The notes: generated from the letters alone by a model not told the origin. 64,000 nucleotides of DNA from Doryteuthis pealeii (GCA_023376005.1 CM042151.1:78039510-78103509), one strand, 5' to 3'. Positions 1 through 12,428 are shown, counted from the first letter of the stretch. Numbers and translations: made by a program.

Positions 1-469
1 ACGCTTTGGTCGGCTTTTACCTAGCACTGTCTATGTTGTATACCTTTCTTTTCTTATTTCTATCATTTTTCTGTTCATCTTTGGTATCTTACGTTCTTCT
101 TCCAGCATCTGGACCTAGTCTTGGGGACTTCGTGTCTGGTCTTCTAGGTCAGTCTTGTTGCCAAGACATTCATCAACCACAAAACCATATTATTTATTTA
201 AACTTTTATTTCTTAACTCAACATATTTCTCTAACTAATCACAGCACGCATATGAAGTGAGTCTCAGCTAAAGCAGTAACATCTTATCTGCCTGATGTCC
301 AAGCTGAAACTGAGAATCAACCAGGTCCCACGTGACTTCACGTATTTCGCGGGCTTTCTGTAATATTCCATGGAAAGTCCCGCCCGTGATATGAAAAGGG
401 GCTATGCCTTCAGAAATACAGGGGGTTGACAATAATCTATGCATAGATTATCTAACTTCTATTCACCTG
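1..469. other. AT-rich sequence without recognisable gene
   Basis: I see no gene, tRNA-like or repeat structure here that I can name. An open frame of 84 codons at the very start is rich in Phe, Leu and Ser and looks like translated low-complexity DNA. The part next to 470 may be the decayed 3' half of the neighbouring mariner element, but I could not recognise its residues. Confidence 0.5.
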
Positions 470-898
470 ACTGCCGATTTGACTCCAGAGTGAAGTGGTG
501 GATCCATGTTTCATATACTGTCACATATTTACACAAATCCCGTTTTTCTTGCGTTGAAAAGGTTGCAAAAAACACTCTTAATCGTTGTTATTTTTGATCG
601 ACTGTGAGTAAACGTGGCAACTACTTTGAACAGAGTTTTCTCATTGACAAATTTTTATTCAAATGGTGAATACACCGCCTTCTGGTATCTTTAACTCCTC
701 TACTATCTCATGAAACTTCGATTTACAATTGGCCAAAAGGAGTTTGTGGCGTTTTTTGGTGTTTTCTGGGACAACTGCTGAATTTGGTCGACCGGAGCCT
801 TTCAGCATCATTTGTTTCTGTACGAGCGCGTTTAAAGTCAGCATATCACCCCTGAACCGTTGTTCCCGAGTGAGCAGAGTTCGAATAACACTAATCAA
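470..898 (-). pseudogene. mariner-like transposase remnant
   Basis: This is a broken copy of a mariner-family transposase, the nuclear enzyme that cuts and pastes its element at TA sites. Read on the minus strand, 898 to 659 gives the N-terminal part, with a GRP linker-type stretch and a helix-turn-helix resembling HEIVEELKIPEGGVF. After a frameshift near 650, the next frame (about 645-470) reads SMRKLCSK, then LLTVDQK, then ETWIHHF followed by ESNRQS. In mariner transposases the residue before ETWIHH is the first catalytic aspartate; here it is tyrosine (YETWIHH). Two in-frame stops (after SMRKLCSK and after LLTVDQK) and the missing C-terminal catalytic half show that the copy is dead. No terminal inverted repeats were found. 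The family call rests on these ordered motifs, not on an alignment score. Confidence 0.8.
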
Positions 899-1149
899 GC
901 TATTGCCTTGCTTAAACTGTATTTTTCATATAAAAAATCAATGCTTTATCAACACACGAAATTCCGATTTTTCATTGTTTTGAAAGTTTGCGACAGTAGC
1001 TTCACTTGAATAACTGTAATTTGTAAACTAATTATCCGATTGGGCTCAAATTCTGACACGTGCCATTTTAAGGTTAGTGCTTTATGGAAATTATATGGAT
1101 TTTTTTAGTGGCGTTTTCTATATGTCAGACCCGGGAATTATTGAGTGAT

Positions 1150-3192
1150 GCGTTACAATCATATCATTTAAATTTCAGATTCAACTTTTAAAAATCTAAG
1201 ATAATTATAATAAAAAGGGAGAAATAGGACCCACCCCCAGCCCAAAATAAACAACAAACAACTAAGTGATAACTTATTTAACAAAATGAATAAGAAGGCA
1301 TCTAACTGAACATTGTACATGAGACGATTCTCTTCCTCATTAAAAATATCCGTTTACCATTAAGAATTATATTTAACACAATGTTAATAGCTACTTCACC
1401 AAGTAAATATTTAACAATTAAATATTATATTTACTTAAAATAAACCGGCATTTATCAAAAGTCCCACTTGGTGGAATTTTAGATTGTTTTCTTATTGTAC
1501 ATTAGATGTTTCTCTCTCTCATTAAAACATCAGTGAACCATTAAGAATTATATTTAACAGTTGTTTTAGTAGAAGAAATAATTATATATTTTTCAGTAAG
1601 GTCTCATATTCAAACTCTGAAAGAGTCAGGAACATTTAATGCTCAATTTCGGTATAAGTATTGTTTCTCCCCCGCATTAAAAATATTACTGAATCATTAA
1701 GGATTATATTTAACACAATGTTAATAGCTACTGGACCAAGTAAATATTCAGGAGCAATTAATGCTCAATTTCCGTATATTTGCACACACACACACACTCA
1801 TTAAAAATATTGGTGAACCATTAAAGATTATATTTAACACAATGTTAACTTCTATTGCACCAAGTGGATATTTAACAAATAGATTTTAGATTTACTTAAA
1901 GAAAAACCGGTATTTATCAAATGTCGCACTCGGTGGGATTTTAGATTATTTTGTTATTGAAAAAATATTCTGTCTACAGATTTTATCCGCTTACAAAACA
2001 AATTTGAGGGCTGCAAAATATTCATGACTTCATGCAAACTAATTTTCTTTACTAGTAAGTAGAAATATTAAGAATTAAATTTACCCCCTCCAAAAATATT
2101 GCAACTCATTTTCGAAAGATTTTATAATATAAACGAACGTTTAACGTCATCATAAAAAAAAAATAGCCCCCCTCCACCCAAAAAAAGTAATAACTTATTC
2201 AAAAGAATGGTTAAGAAGACTTCTAACTGAACATTGAACACGAGACGTTCGTTTTTTGATAGTATTTAAAATTGTTATTACGTAATGTTAATGTCATCTT
2301 GGTTTTATTAAAGACTAAATCTATTATCAAATCATTTATAGTCTTTATAATTTGTTATATGCTGAACTTAACTTCCTTTAAGACGTTCAATTAAAAATAA
2401 TATATGATTCCAATAAAGTCTTGCAAAATGCAAACGAACAACACTTTATTCGTTGGATTATTTTAACTCATTTATATATAATGTATGTTCCACTGGGGTA
2501 GATATTTAGCAAACAGAATTGAACAGACAGCGAATAACGATTTCTAAAATATGCAATATATTATGCCTTTAATTCCGACACGAGCTGCCATAATAAGTAC
2601 AATTATAATGAACGTTTAAAGCCATTATGAAAAAAGAAAAAAGCCCCGCCCCGAAACAAAAAAGAAAACAAAAGAATAACTTATTTAACAGAGTGGTTAC
2701 GAAGGCATCTTACTGAAGACTGGACACGAGACGTTTGCTTTTTGATAGCATTTAAAATTGTCATTAGGATGTCTTCTTGGTTTTATTATCGACTAGATTT
2801 ATTATCAAAGCATTTATTCTGTTATATGCTGAACTTAACTGCCTTTAAGTCGTTTAATTAAAAATATTCTATGATTTAAATAAAGTCTTGCAAAATGCAA
2901 CGGCATAAATATTCGTTGGCATTTATATATAATGTATGTCTAACTTCCACTGGGGTAGACATTTAGCACAGAATTGAACAGACAGCGAATAACGTGCATA
3001 TATTACTTTAATTTAGCTGGTACAATTATAATGAACGTTTTAAAGCCATTATGACTTATTTAACAGAGTGGTTACGAAGGCATCTTACTGAAGACTGGAT
3101 ACGAGACGTTTGCTTTTTTTGTTCGTTTTATTATTGACAAGATGTATTATCAAAGCATTTATTCTTTTATATGCTGAACCTAACTGCCTTTA
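1150..3192. repeat. AT-rich repeat array, paralogous to 56740-58500
   Basis: Degenerate units recur here: a block built around cattaagaattatatttaac followed by acaatgttaatagctacttc appears near 1355, 1540 and 1695, and a second block with aataaagtcttgcaaaatgc appears near 2410 and 2880. The same order of blocks is found in direct orientation at 56740-58560, so the whole stretch is an old duplicated segment rather than unique DNA. No reading frame of note is present. The family could be a non-coding DNA transposon or a satellite-like unit; I could not find ends. Confidence 0.7.
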
Positions 3193-5992
3193 AGTCGTTT
3201 AATTAAAAATATTCTATGATTTAAATAAAGTCTTCCAAAATGCAACGGCATAACATTTTATTCGTTGGATTATTTTAACTTATTCATATATAATGTATGT
3301 CTCAACTTCCATCTGGGTAAATATTTAGCAAACTAAATTGAACAGAAAGAGAATAAAGGGTTCTAAAATATGCAATACATTATACCTTAATCTCGAAAAC
3401 GAGCTGCCGTAAGAAATACTTTGGAAATAGTAAAAAGACAATTAAATTATTTCGTACTTTGAGATAGAAGTCACCTATGAAAATAAAAAATAATCAAAAC
3501 TTAAGATATTTCTATGATATTTGTAGTACTCACTTTTCTGGAAACTGCAAAATTCTTCTTTCTCTTGTAACGAGAATTTATGTCGACTGGAGAAATGTAG
3601 TGACTTACTGTCGATATAAATCTGAAATATAATATAGAATATTTCTCAATGTGATATATAGAGAAAGCGATATTTATTGGACGGTTCTATTTTCTATTAT
3701 TCATAATTTAACTCATATTAACATAACAATCTCTTAGCAGGAGAACCACGCCATGATGCAATGGTTAGCAAGCAAGCCTCACAAATGATATAATAATGAT
3801 TTCGATCTTCACTAGACACCCCATACTTGCAGCCTTGTGCCAACTATCAACTTATTTTATTTTTTGCCTAACAACATGTACCGTAAGTTACGCGAGACCA
3901 GTGTAGCAACGAAGGGTGTCTTTCTAATATAGAGAGTTACAGTACTGAAACCATCTAAGAAGACCACCTCTATTACCTTCACTAGTACAAAATAAAAAAC
4001 ACCCTCCGGGCGATGTAAAAATAGATTTTTGAAACATATTGCCTGAAGGGGTGGGAGTAAAAATTCAATGTCAGCGAGTGTGTACCTAAGTAAGTAAATC
4101 ATCAAAGTCATTAAAGGATTAAAAAATAAAACAATTTGAAATGTAAATTTTAAAATATGTATTAAAATAAAACAAACTATATAGAGATATATAATACCAG
4201 TCATGTATTTATTAAACTTGTTTTAAAAAACAATGAGGACTGTCTAATGTTGCATGTTCAAATTTTGTGTGTATTTATTCTATGTTATGACGATTTGGGT
4301 AATGTGACGTAGCAGTGACGTAATTTTTTCTAACAGACAAAAACCGGAAGCGAATCTCCATTATTAATAGATGTTGCGGACATCGTTTGATATTGCATCT
4401 CCTCATTCAGCCTAAATGTCTATCAAGAAATAATCAAACTATTAGTGGTGTAGAATTTAGAGCGAATAGAATTGACTGCCTTTTAACTTTTGTTTCATAG
4501 CATCATCAAATTTGAGATGTTTGGTGCATACAACCTGCTAGTATATTATACAATGAATATTAATAGCCATACTTGTTTCTTTGCTAATCCGGTGCTAATC
4601 CGTTGCAGATCCGTGTAGATAATCCAATTCATTCGCCAGCTATGACAGGTGCACCATTAGTTTATTGTTTGGATTTTACGGCATCTCAATCCCCGTTAGG
4701 TTGTCTGATGCCCAAGCCGTTTTGTTTTATTCATTCTTGATGGGTATTCTAAATTTATTTCAAACTCTTCTTTTTTCAAACTCAATTTTTTAAAACATCA
4801 TTTAAACTAATTTCTTACTATTTAACCCATAGATGGGACCCAAACAGGTAATACCACTCCAGATCAGAGTAGACTCAGGAGTGACGTTGAAAGGGTACTC
4901 CACATTCCAGAGAGCTCCAGAATTGGAACTTCACCATCAGATAGATTTTACCGTCATATCGAGGACATTAAAATCATCAGCCACCGCTTTCTAGTACATT
5001 TAAAGAGCTGGGGCTTGCATAATGGTAATAGGGTTGGTACAATATATAGGTGCTAGGGCTTGACCTGATCAGCCGAGTGATCAGGGATGGGACTCTCCGA
5101 CCACCCGTCTATGCTAAAAGAGCCACAGTGGAGTGTTGAATATCATGGAATGCTCAGCAATCAGAGTTCCATCGTTAAGCATCACTGGTCACCAGTTACA
5201 GCTAACAGGTAGCCCTATTATGGCGTCTTACTTCTATTTGTCGTTGCAGCCGGTATATTCTAAAGCACATCATCGGTAATGATCTTAAAAACATCGTTAG
5301 TTTCATATCATTAACAACATCACAAACAAACAAATCCGTTCCTCTGGTTTGGTCTTTAAGGTTTGGGAGGCCAAGCAGCTCCTTACTTTCATGTTAATTT
5401 CATGTTGTCATCAATCTCCCTTTAAAATGAAACCAACCGCTGTACAATGGTTGCTGTGTTAGTATGTGGTCTACCTTTTTTATTTTCTTTATAGTATGTG
5501 GACTACCCTGTTTGAATGTGTCCTACCTCAGTAAGGTTTTGGAGGCCAAGCAACTCTTTACTTTCATGTTGCTTTCAATACAAACGTTTTATGTTTTATT
5601 AAAAAAAGATTTCGCTAAACTCTGATTTAACAAAAAGTACGTATTTTGATTTTTATTCAAAAAAAGATTTGTTTTGCTAAACTTCAGATTAAGTAAAAGG
5701 TGTATATTTTAATTTTTGATAACAAAACATTTGTTTGCTAAACTTCTGATAAATAAAGTTCTTTTTATTTCAGAAGTTTAACGAAATCATCTTTTAATAA
5801 AGATAAAAATACATATTTTTTAAAGTATGTATCTTAATTATTATTAGAAAAAGATATGTCAGATATTTCGTCCATAGAAGATTACATACATCATTGTAAT
5901 GACAGGGGACTTCTATGGAATAACTATCAATACCTTAATTGTGAAATTGGATGTAAAAGGAAAACAAAGAGAGAAAAAAAGTAATAATAACT
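3193..5992 (+). repeat. 2.8 kb tandem duplication, copy 1
   Basis: The unit starts at agtcgtttaattaaaaatat and the same start recurs at 5993, directly abutting the end of this copy. The two copies stay nearly identical for their whole length, differing mostly by one-base indels in homopolymers and a few short changes. Inside are a block shared with 58500-59150, a tRNA-like stretch near 3750-3815 (gatgcaatggttagcaagc followed by atttcgatcttc), and a dispersed block at 4690-5085. Reading frames in the two copies do not agree, so I call no gene. Confidence 0.9.
4690..5085 (+). repeat. dispersed block D, copy in tandem unit 1
   Basis: A block running from a ccccgttagg motif through cttgatgggtattc, ttaacccatagatgggaccc and gctagggcttgacctgatca. 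Related copies are at 7475-7870, 33245-33660 (minus) and 34405-34745. It contains no reading frame I trust. The conserved order of the sub-motifs in four places is the evidence that it is a mobile or formerly mobile repeat; the class is unknown. Confidence 0.6.
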
Positions 5993-8757
5993 AGTCGTTT
6001 AATTAAAAATATTCTATGATTTAAATAAAGTCTTCCAAAATGCAACGGCATAACATTTTATTCGTTGGATTATTTTAACTTATTCATATATAATGTATGT
6101 CTCAACTTCCATCTGGGTAAATATTTAGCAAACTGAATTGAATAGAAAGAGAATAAAGGGTTCTAAAATATGCAATACATTATACCTTGAATCTCGAAAC
6201 AAGCTGCCATAAGAAATACATTTGGAAATAGTAAAAAGGACAATTAAATGTATTTCGTACTTTGAGATAGAAGTCACCTATGAAAATAAAAATAATCAAA
6301 ACTTAAGATATTTCTATGATGTTTGGTAGTACTCACCTTTTCTGGAAACTGCAAAATTCTTCTTTCTCTTGTAACGAGAATTTATGTCGACTGAAGAAAT
6401 GTAGTGACTTACTGTCGATATAAATCTGAAACATAATATAGAATATTTCTCAATGTGATAAGTAGAGAAACGATATTTATTGGACGGTTCTATTTTCTAT
6501 TATTCATAATTTAACTCATATTAACATAACAAGCTCTTAGCAGGAGAACCACGCCATGATGCAATGGTTAGCAAGCAAGCCTCACAAATGATATAATAAT
6601 GTATAATTCACTATACACCCCATACTTGCAGCCTTGTGCCAACTATCAACTTATTTTATTTTTTGCCTAACAACATGTACCGTAAGTTACGCGAGACCAG
6701 TGTAGCAACGAAGGGGTGTCTTTCTAATATAGAGAGTTACAGTACTGAAACCATCTAAGAAGACCCACCTCTATTACCTTCACTAGTACAAAATAAAAAA
6801 CACCCTCCGGGCGATGTAAAAATAGATTTTTGAAACATATTGCCTGAGGGGTGGGAGTAAAAAATTCAATGTCAGCGAGTGTGTACCCTAAGTAAGTAAA
6901 ATCATCAAATTCATTAAAGGATTAAAAAATAAAACAATTTGAAATGTAAATTTAAAATATGTATTAAAATAAAACAAACTATATAGAGATATATAATACC
7001 AGTCATGTATTTATTAAAACTTGTTTTAAAAACAATGAGGACTGTCTAATGTTGCATGTTCAAATTTTGAGTGTATTTATTCTATGTTATGACGATTTTG
7101 GGTAATGTGACGTAGCAGTGACGTAATTTTTCTAACAGACAAAAACCGGAAGCGAATCTCCATTATTAATAGATGTTGCGGACATCGTTTTGATGTATTG
7201 CATCTCCACATTCAGCCTAAATGTCTATCAAGAAATGATCAAACGATTAGTGGTGTTGAATTTAGAGCGAATAGAATTGACTGCCTTTAACTTTTGTTTC
7301 ATAGCATCATCAAATTTGAGATGTTTGGTGCATACAACCTGCTAGTATATTATACAATGAATATTAATAGCCATACTTGTTTCTTTGCTACTTTGTTGCA
7401 GATCCGTGTAGATAATCCAATTCACTTGCCAGCTATGACAGTGGACCATTAGTTTATTGTTTGGATTTTACGGCATCTCAACCCCCGTTAGGTTATTTTA
7501 TGCCGAAGACGTTTTATTTTATTAATTCTTGATGGGTATTCTAAATTTATTTCAATCTCTTTTTTCAAACTCAATTTTTTAAAACATGATTTAAACTAAT
7601 TTCTTACTATTTAACCCATAGATGGGACCCAAACAGGTAATACCACTCCAGATCAGAGTAGACTCAGGAGTGACGTTGAAAGGGTACTCCACATTCCAGA
7701 GAGCTCCAGAATTGGAACTTCACCATCAGATAGATTTTACCGTCATATCGAGGACATTAAAATCATCAGCCACCGCTTTCTAGTACATTTAAAGAGCTGG
7801 GGCTTGCCATAATGGTAATAGGGTTGGTACAATTATATAGGTGCTAGGGCTTGACCTGATCAGCCGAGTGATCAGGGGATGGGACTCTCGACCACCCGTC
7901 TATGCTAACTAAGAGCCACAGTGGAGTGTTGAATATCATGGAATGCTCAGCAACCAGAGTTCCATCGTTAAGCATCACTGGTCACCACTTACAGCTAACA
8001 GGTAGCCTATTATGGCGTCTTACTCCTATTCAGCGTTGCAGCCGGTATATTCTAAAGCACATCATCGGTAAGGATCTTAAAAACATCGTTAGTTTCATAT
8101 CATTAACAACATCACAAACAAACAAATCCGTTCCTCTGGTTTGGTCTTTAAGGTTTGGGAGGCCAAGCAGCTTCTTTGTTACTTTCATGTTGTCATCAAT
8201 CTCCCTTTAAAAATGAAACCAACCGCTGTACAATGGGTTCCGTTATAGTATGTGGTCTACCTTTTTTATTCTTTTATAGTATGTGGACTACCTGATTTGA
8301 ATTTGTCCTACCTCAGTAAGGTTTTGGAGGCCAAGCAACTCCTTACTTTCATGTTGCTTTCAATACAAACGTTTTATGTTTTATTAAAAAAGATTTCGCT
8401 AAACTCTGATTTAACAAAAAGTACGTATTTGATTTTTATTCAAAAAAAGATTTGTTTTGCTAAACTTCAGATTAAGTAAAAGGTGTATATTTTAATTTTT
8501 GATAACAAAACATTTGTTTGCTAAACTTCTGATAAAGTTCTTTTTATTTCAGAAGTTTAACGAAATCATCTTTTAATAAAGATAAAAATACATATTTTTT
8601 AAAGTATGTATCTTAATTATTATTAGAAAAGATATGTCAGATATTTCGTCCATAGAAGATTACATACAATTGTAATGACAGGGGACTTCTATGGAATAAT
8701 TATCAATACCTTAATTGTGAAATTGGATGTAAAAGGAAAACAAGAGAGAAAAAAAAA
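5993..8757 (+). repeat. 2.8 kb tandem duplication, copy 2
   Basis: Second, slightly shorter copy of the unit at 3193-5992, head to tail with it. It ends in an A-rich run, as copy 1 does before the junction. A partial third copy covering only the first 0.65 kb lies at 58500-59150. High similarity with indels concentrated in homopolymers means either a recent duplication or a haplotype or assembly duplication. Confidence 0.9.
7475..7870 (+). repeat. dispersed block D, copy in tandem unit 2
   Basis: Counterpart of 4690-5085 in the second tandem unit, with the same order of sub-motifs. It helps to polish the consensus of the block because several indels differ from copy 1. Confidence 0.6.
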
Positions 8758-8984
8758 GAAACAAGAGAAAACAACTCATGGAGATGCAATTATTGCAGGA
8801 TTTATTTTTCCATAATTTTTTCTTCGTTGGGTAAAGATTAATAAAAATATTTTTTTAAATACGTAATAAACAAAAAAAGGAATAATACAACAAACAAATA
8901 TAAAACACTTCCTATTAAAGTCACGTAAAATAATTATTTACAAAAAAGATTTTATATCTATGTCCCATACCATAATACACGAGT

Positions 8985-9060
8985 TGCCAATAGGTTGGTA
9001 TCGAACCCGGAATCTTGTGGTTCCTAGAGCGGATGCGAAACATACTGAACTAGAAATAGT
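8985..9060 (-). repeat. tRNA-derived SINE head fragment
   Basis: On the minus strand this reads ...gaaccacaagattccgggttcgataccaac..., where gggttcgatacc is an RNA polymerase III box B of tRNA type. The same context (accacaaggttc, gttcgatacc) is in the better SINE copy at 41021-41283. No SINE body follows, so this is a truncated copy. Confidence 0.5.
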
Positions 9061-9544
9061 CATTATTTTATACTGTAATAGAGATTGGTGTTAAAATTCA
9101 AGTCACAAAGATTTAACGCTCAATTTCTAAGAAATTTGATCTCTCCTCCTCATTAAAAAGATCAACAAACCATTGGAAATTACATTTAACACATCTTCAA
9201 CTGTGATTGAATCAACTGGATATATAACAAATAGATTTTTAGATTTACTTAAAGTCAAACCAACATTTATGAAATCCCCACGTAGGGGGGGGTTATTTTA
9301 ACATAAATAACTAAATATTTACAAATTTTCTTCTTCTTACAAAACAAATTTTACTGCTCAAGTTATGGATGACATGATTAAAACTAATTTCTCTTGACAA
9401 TATGTACAAATCTTATATCAAAAATAAAATTACTCCCTCCAAAAATATTGCGTCACATTTTCGAAAAATAAGTGGGTACAGAAATAAAATTAAAATAAAA
9501 ATAAAATAAAATAAATCTCCCATGACTTCTTAGATGAGAGTCCC

Positions 9545-9548
<4 letters not shown>
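9061..9548. repeat. degenerate copy of the 1.15-2.1 kb AT-rich repeat
   Basis: Blocks resembling those at 1620-2100 appear in the same order: aacgctcaatttc, cattaaaaa, tacatttaacac, gatttttagatttacttaaa, then the ctccaaaaatattgc motif near 9440. No gene is visible. Confidence 0.5.

Positions 9549-9599
<51 letters not shown>
9549..9599. repeat. (AT)n microsatellite
   Basis: About 51 bases of uninterrupted alternating A and T. Confidence 0.95.
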
Positions 9600-9601
<2 letters not shown>

Positions 9602-10472
9602 TGATAAACTAAAACAAAATTTAGAACAGAAATAAAAGTACTAAGCTTTATTCAGCTAAAAGAAACTCGGACATAAAAGGAGGCAGTGCTAAATTACCAT
9701 TAATATAGCCTGCGTAGGTGAGTATTGCTCGTAAAACGCGAGCATATATATCTGTTAAATTAAGAAGTATATGGGACTAGACTCTACTTTTAGGTGTAGG
9801 GTAAATCTCACTTCCAATAAGAGTTTTTACGCAAACAAAATACATAACTTAAATATATGATCCATCTCTCAGCATGATAAAGATTTATCAAACTGTGAAT
9901 TGACAGAAAGAGAATAATAATCTCTATAACATTCATTATATTAAACCTTTAATCTCGAAATGATCTGCCAGAACAAATACTTTTTTAAACAGGTGTCAGA
10001 GAAGAATAACCATTTACTACTTGTGTGAGAAGATGTAAAGATTATAATAATTATATAGTATTATCATGAATAATTAAAAGATGGTTATATTAAATAAGCT
10101 CTGGCGTAAAGCTCTGTAAAAAGCAAAAAAATACTTTGAGACACTCTAATATTATTATTTCAGGAATAGCTTTTCTCTATCTTGTTAATTACTATTGTTT
10201 TTTATAACAATTCCCTGGGTAGATTAACTCTTCGACTATAAGAAGAAATAAATCGTCGAACAAAAGAGAAAATTAGCGCAAAAACTGAAACAAAGTCACA
10301 TAATATAAAAGTATGATCAGTTGAAATTTAGTAATTTATGTAGAAGTTTTTTTTGATAAACCTGCAGATCTGGTTGCAAAATCATGAGGTTTTCTTGCAG
10401 GAAGTATTGTTTCGTATGTTCAAAAGCTTTCTCAAACTGTAAAGAAATTTGTGTTGATATGGGAACTTTATA
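9600..10472. other. AT-rich interval with decayed repeat
   Basis: No gene recognised. The part at 9840-9980 (cagaaagagaataataatct, then taatctcgaaatgatctgcc) resembles the block also seen near 3350, 6150 and 58640, so it is another decayed copy of that dispersed family. Confidence 0.45.
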
Positions 10473-10735
10473 GGGCCGGGTTAGCTCAGTCGGTAGAGCG
10501 TTCGGCTAGAAACCACAAGGTTTCTATTTCGATACCGGCTCTCGCCAACTCAGCGTATGAGTAGCACAGGGATCTGTGCGGTAAAGTAACGAGCTGATGG
10601 TAGGTGTGGCGCTCTACTGCAGACGCTTAAACAATCTCCTTGGTCTAACGCTAGTGAAAAGGGGATAAACTCCCTCGCTGATTGGCTGATACCGACTTTA
10701 GGCCACCCCGACGATTTTATATATTTTATTTATTT
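10473..10735 (+). repeat. tRNA-derived SINE
   Basis: The head, 10473-10542, folds like a tRNA: GGGCCGG can pair with CCGGCTC in the acceptor position with one G-T pair, TTAGCTCAGTCGGTAGAGCG is a near-perfect box A, and a decayed box B (tttcgatacc) lies just before the 3' acceptor strand. The body that follows (gagtagcacagggatctgtg, caatctccttgg, aggggataaactccctcgct) is shared with the copies at 26762, 30779, 37081 and 41021, which makes this a SINE and not a functional tRNA gene. Ends in an AT-rich tail. Confidence 0.8.
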
Positions 10736-10984
10736 ACTTATTTATCAGTTAAGAAAAATTGTATTCTTCACCCAATTAAAAAGGTTATTCTTAATATGAT
10801 ACTAAACGTATTCCAGTGATGTGGCTTTGGATGAGTGAGAAACCATCCATTCGTTGCCACACTGGACTCAATGTTACTTACGGTATATACTGTTGCACAC
10901 AAAAATTGAAGTTAGATTTGGCACAAAGGTAAAGAAAACGGTCTGATATCGTAAAGATAACAGTAATGAACACAACTCAAGGCT

Positions 10985-11400
10985 TTACAACAAAACAATG
11001 CGTTTATCAATCACAAGAACATGTAACATACAAAATACAATATGTGAGTTGAGATACAAAGTGTATGCAAAGTTTACAAAGTGTATTGTATAATGGTGTA
11101 TAATGGTTTGCAAAATAATGCTTTTACGAAACTTATCTGTCTCTTGTATTTGAAGTCTGACTTTTACAAATCTACGGCTCCCCATGCTGTTCCAATTCTC
11201 CTCGTTCAGCCAACGCCTTTGCTGTGTAAAAACTACGTCGTTCCTCGAAAGCTTCCAGTGGAAAATGAGTGATTTCAAGGTATCAGCCTCAAAATTGGTG
11301 GTTATCACTGAGCCACATAACTTGTGCTCTGATTGGTCGCCGACAAAGGCACTTAGCCAATCGCATGAGGTATCATCTGTTTATGGCTAAGACCCCTGAG
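10985..11400. other. unassigned interval with CCAAT-like motifs
   Basis: This stretch is less AT-rich than its surroundings and contains attggtggtt (about 11295), gattggtcgc (11331) and agccaatcgc (11356), that is three CCAAT or ATTGG motifs within about 75 bases. That could be part of a promoter, but no transcript start, TATA element or following exon is evident. Overlapping open frames of about 60-107 codons on both strands show no recognisable domain. It may equally be an old repeat. Confidence 0.2.
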
Positions 11401-11940
11401 CTCTGTTGCTATGGTCAAAGGGAGATAATTGATTAAGATAATATTTCTTATACAAGCTCTTAGGTGCCTAATAACGATTGAACTCTCCTTTAAATGATTT
11501 TCGAGACTAGCTTGCTAATCATTACATCATGACTAAGTTCTCCTGCTAAGTGCTTCCTTTATTAATTTGAATGTATTAAGATATGAATTTTTAAAAACGC
11601 AGAAATAATGCAAAAGAACATAGATCCGTACAATAAATAGAGCTTAAAATATGGTGAAATATTCTGTATTTCATTTTCGTAATTAATATTAAAGAATCAT
11701 ACCGGCAATTCTTCAGTCCGTCACAACGACTTTCCAATCGACATTAATTCTCGTCACAGGAAAAGGTATTTGGCAGATTCCAAAAAATGTAAGAACTACC
11801 TAACATGCTGTCATGATTATATTTCATTCCATACATCTATTTTTAAATGCCAAATATTTTTCAATTTCTTCATACTTTTTACCTACAGCTAAAAAAAATG
11901 GACACTACGCCATCGTCCAAAATAGACGGAAGGTTGCCAA

Positions 11941-11942
<2 letters not shown>

Positions 11943-11978
<36 letters not shown>

Positions 11979-12002
11979 GTATATATGTGTGTGTGTGTGT
12001 GA
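11943..12002. repeat. (AT)n and (GT)n microsatellite
   Basis: (AT)n at 11943-11976 followed by (GT)n at about 11986-12002. It occupies the same position in the duplicated segment as the (AT)n tract at 14093-14150. Confidence 0.95.
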
Positions 12003-12185
12003 TTTTCAAATAGAGTTCAACAATTTTAGAAATAATTATTCTTGAAATATTCCTTATAATGAACCCTTAATTTCGAAAAGAACTGCCTGAATAAATGCCC
12101 TTAAAACATTATATTGAAATTGAAAAAAAAAAAAATATATATATATATGAAGAAAAGGGGGTTGGAATGAATCCGACAGAATGAG

Positions 12186-12375
12186 TAAAATATGAGGAAT
12201 GAAAGAACAAAACTCAGACAAAAATGTGTAGTATATTTCGCTGGAGTTTTAAACTCGACTTCTTCCACTTTTATTGAATTATTCAATAAAAGCTGAAGAA
12301 GTCGAGTTCAAAGCTCCAGCAAAATATACTACACGTTTTTGTCCGAGTTTTGTTCTTTCATTCCTTATATTTTAC
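12186..12375. repeat. near-perfect foldback with 95-bp arms
   Basis: The arms 12186-12280 and 12281-12375 are reverse complements apart from scattered mismatches, with essentially no loop (tattgaattattcaata at the centre). Both flanks are (AT)n tracts (12133-12148 and 12379-12426). The corresponding point of the duplicate segment near 14150 has no foldback, so it was inserted in copy A after, or lost from copy B since, the duplication. Translating the arms gives the same peptide from each strand, which is why two similar open frames appear; neither is a gene. Confidence 0.9.

Positions 12376-12378
<3 letters not shown>

Positions 12379-12426
<48 letters not shown>
12379..12426. repeat. (AT)n microsatellite
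   Basis: Uninterrupted alternating AT tract on the right flank of the foldback. Confidence 0.95.

Positions 12427-12428
<2 letters not shown>

Noticed and set aside
1150..3190. CRISPR-like or regularly spaced repeat array
   Set aside because: Units are degenerate, irregularly spaced and AT-rich, in an animal-type genome with no cas genes.
3857..4204. 115-codon open frame on the minus strand
   Set aside because: The near-identical second tandem copy breaks this frame with indels, and no domain is recognisable.
10473..10542. Functional tRNA gene
   Set aside because: Acceptor stem and box A are good, but box B and the anticodon arm are poor and a SINE body follows.
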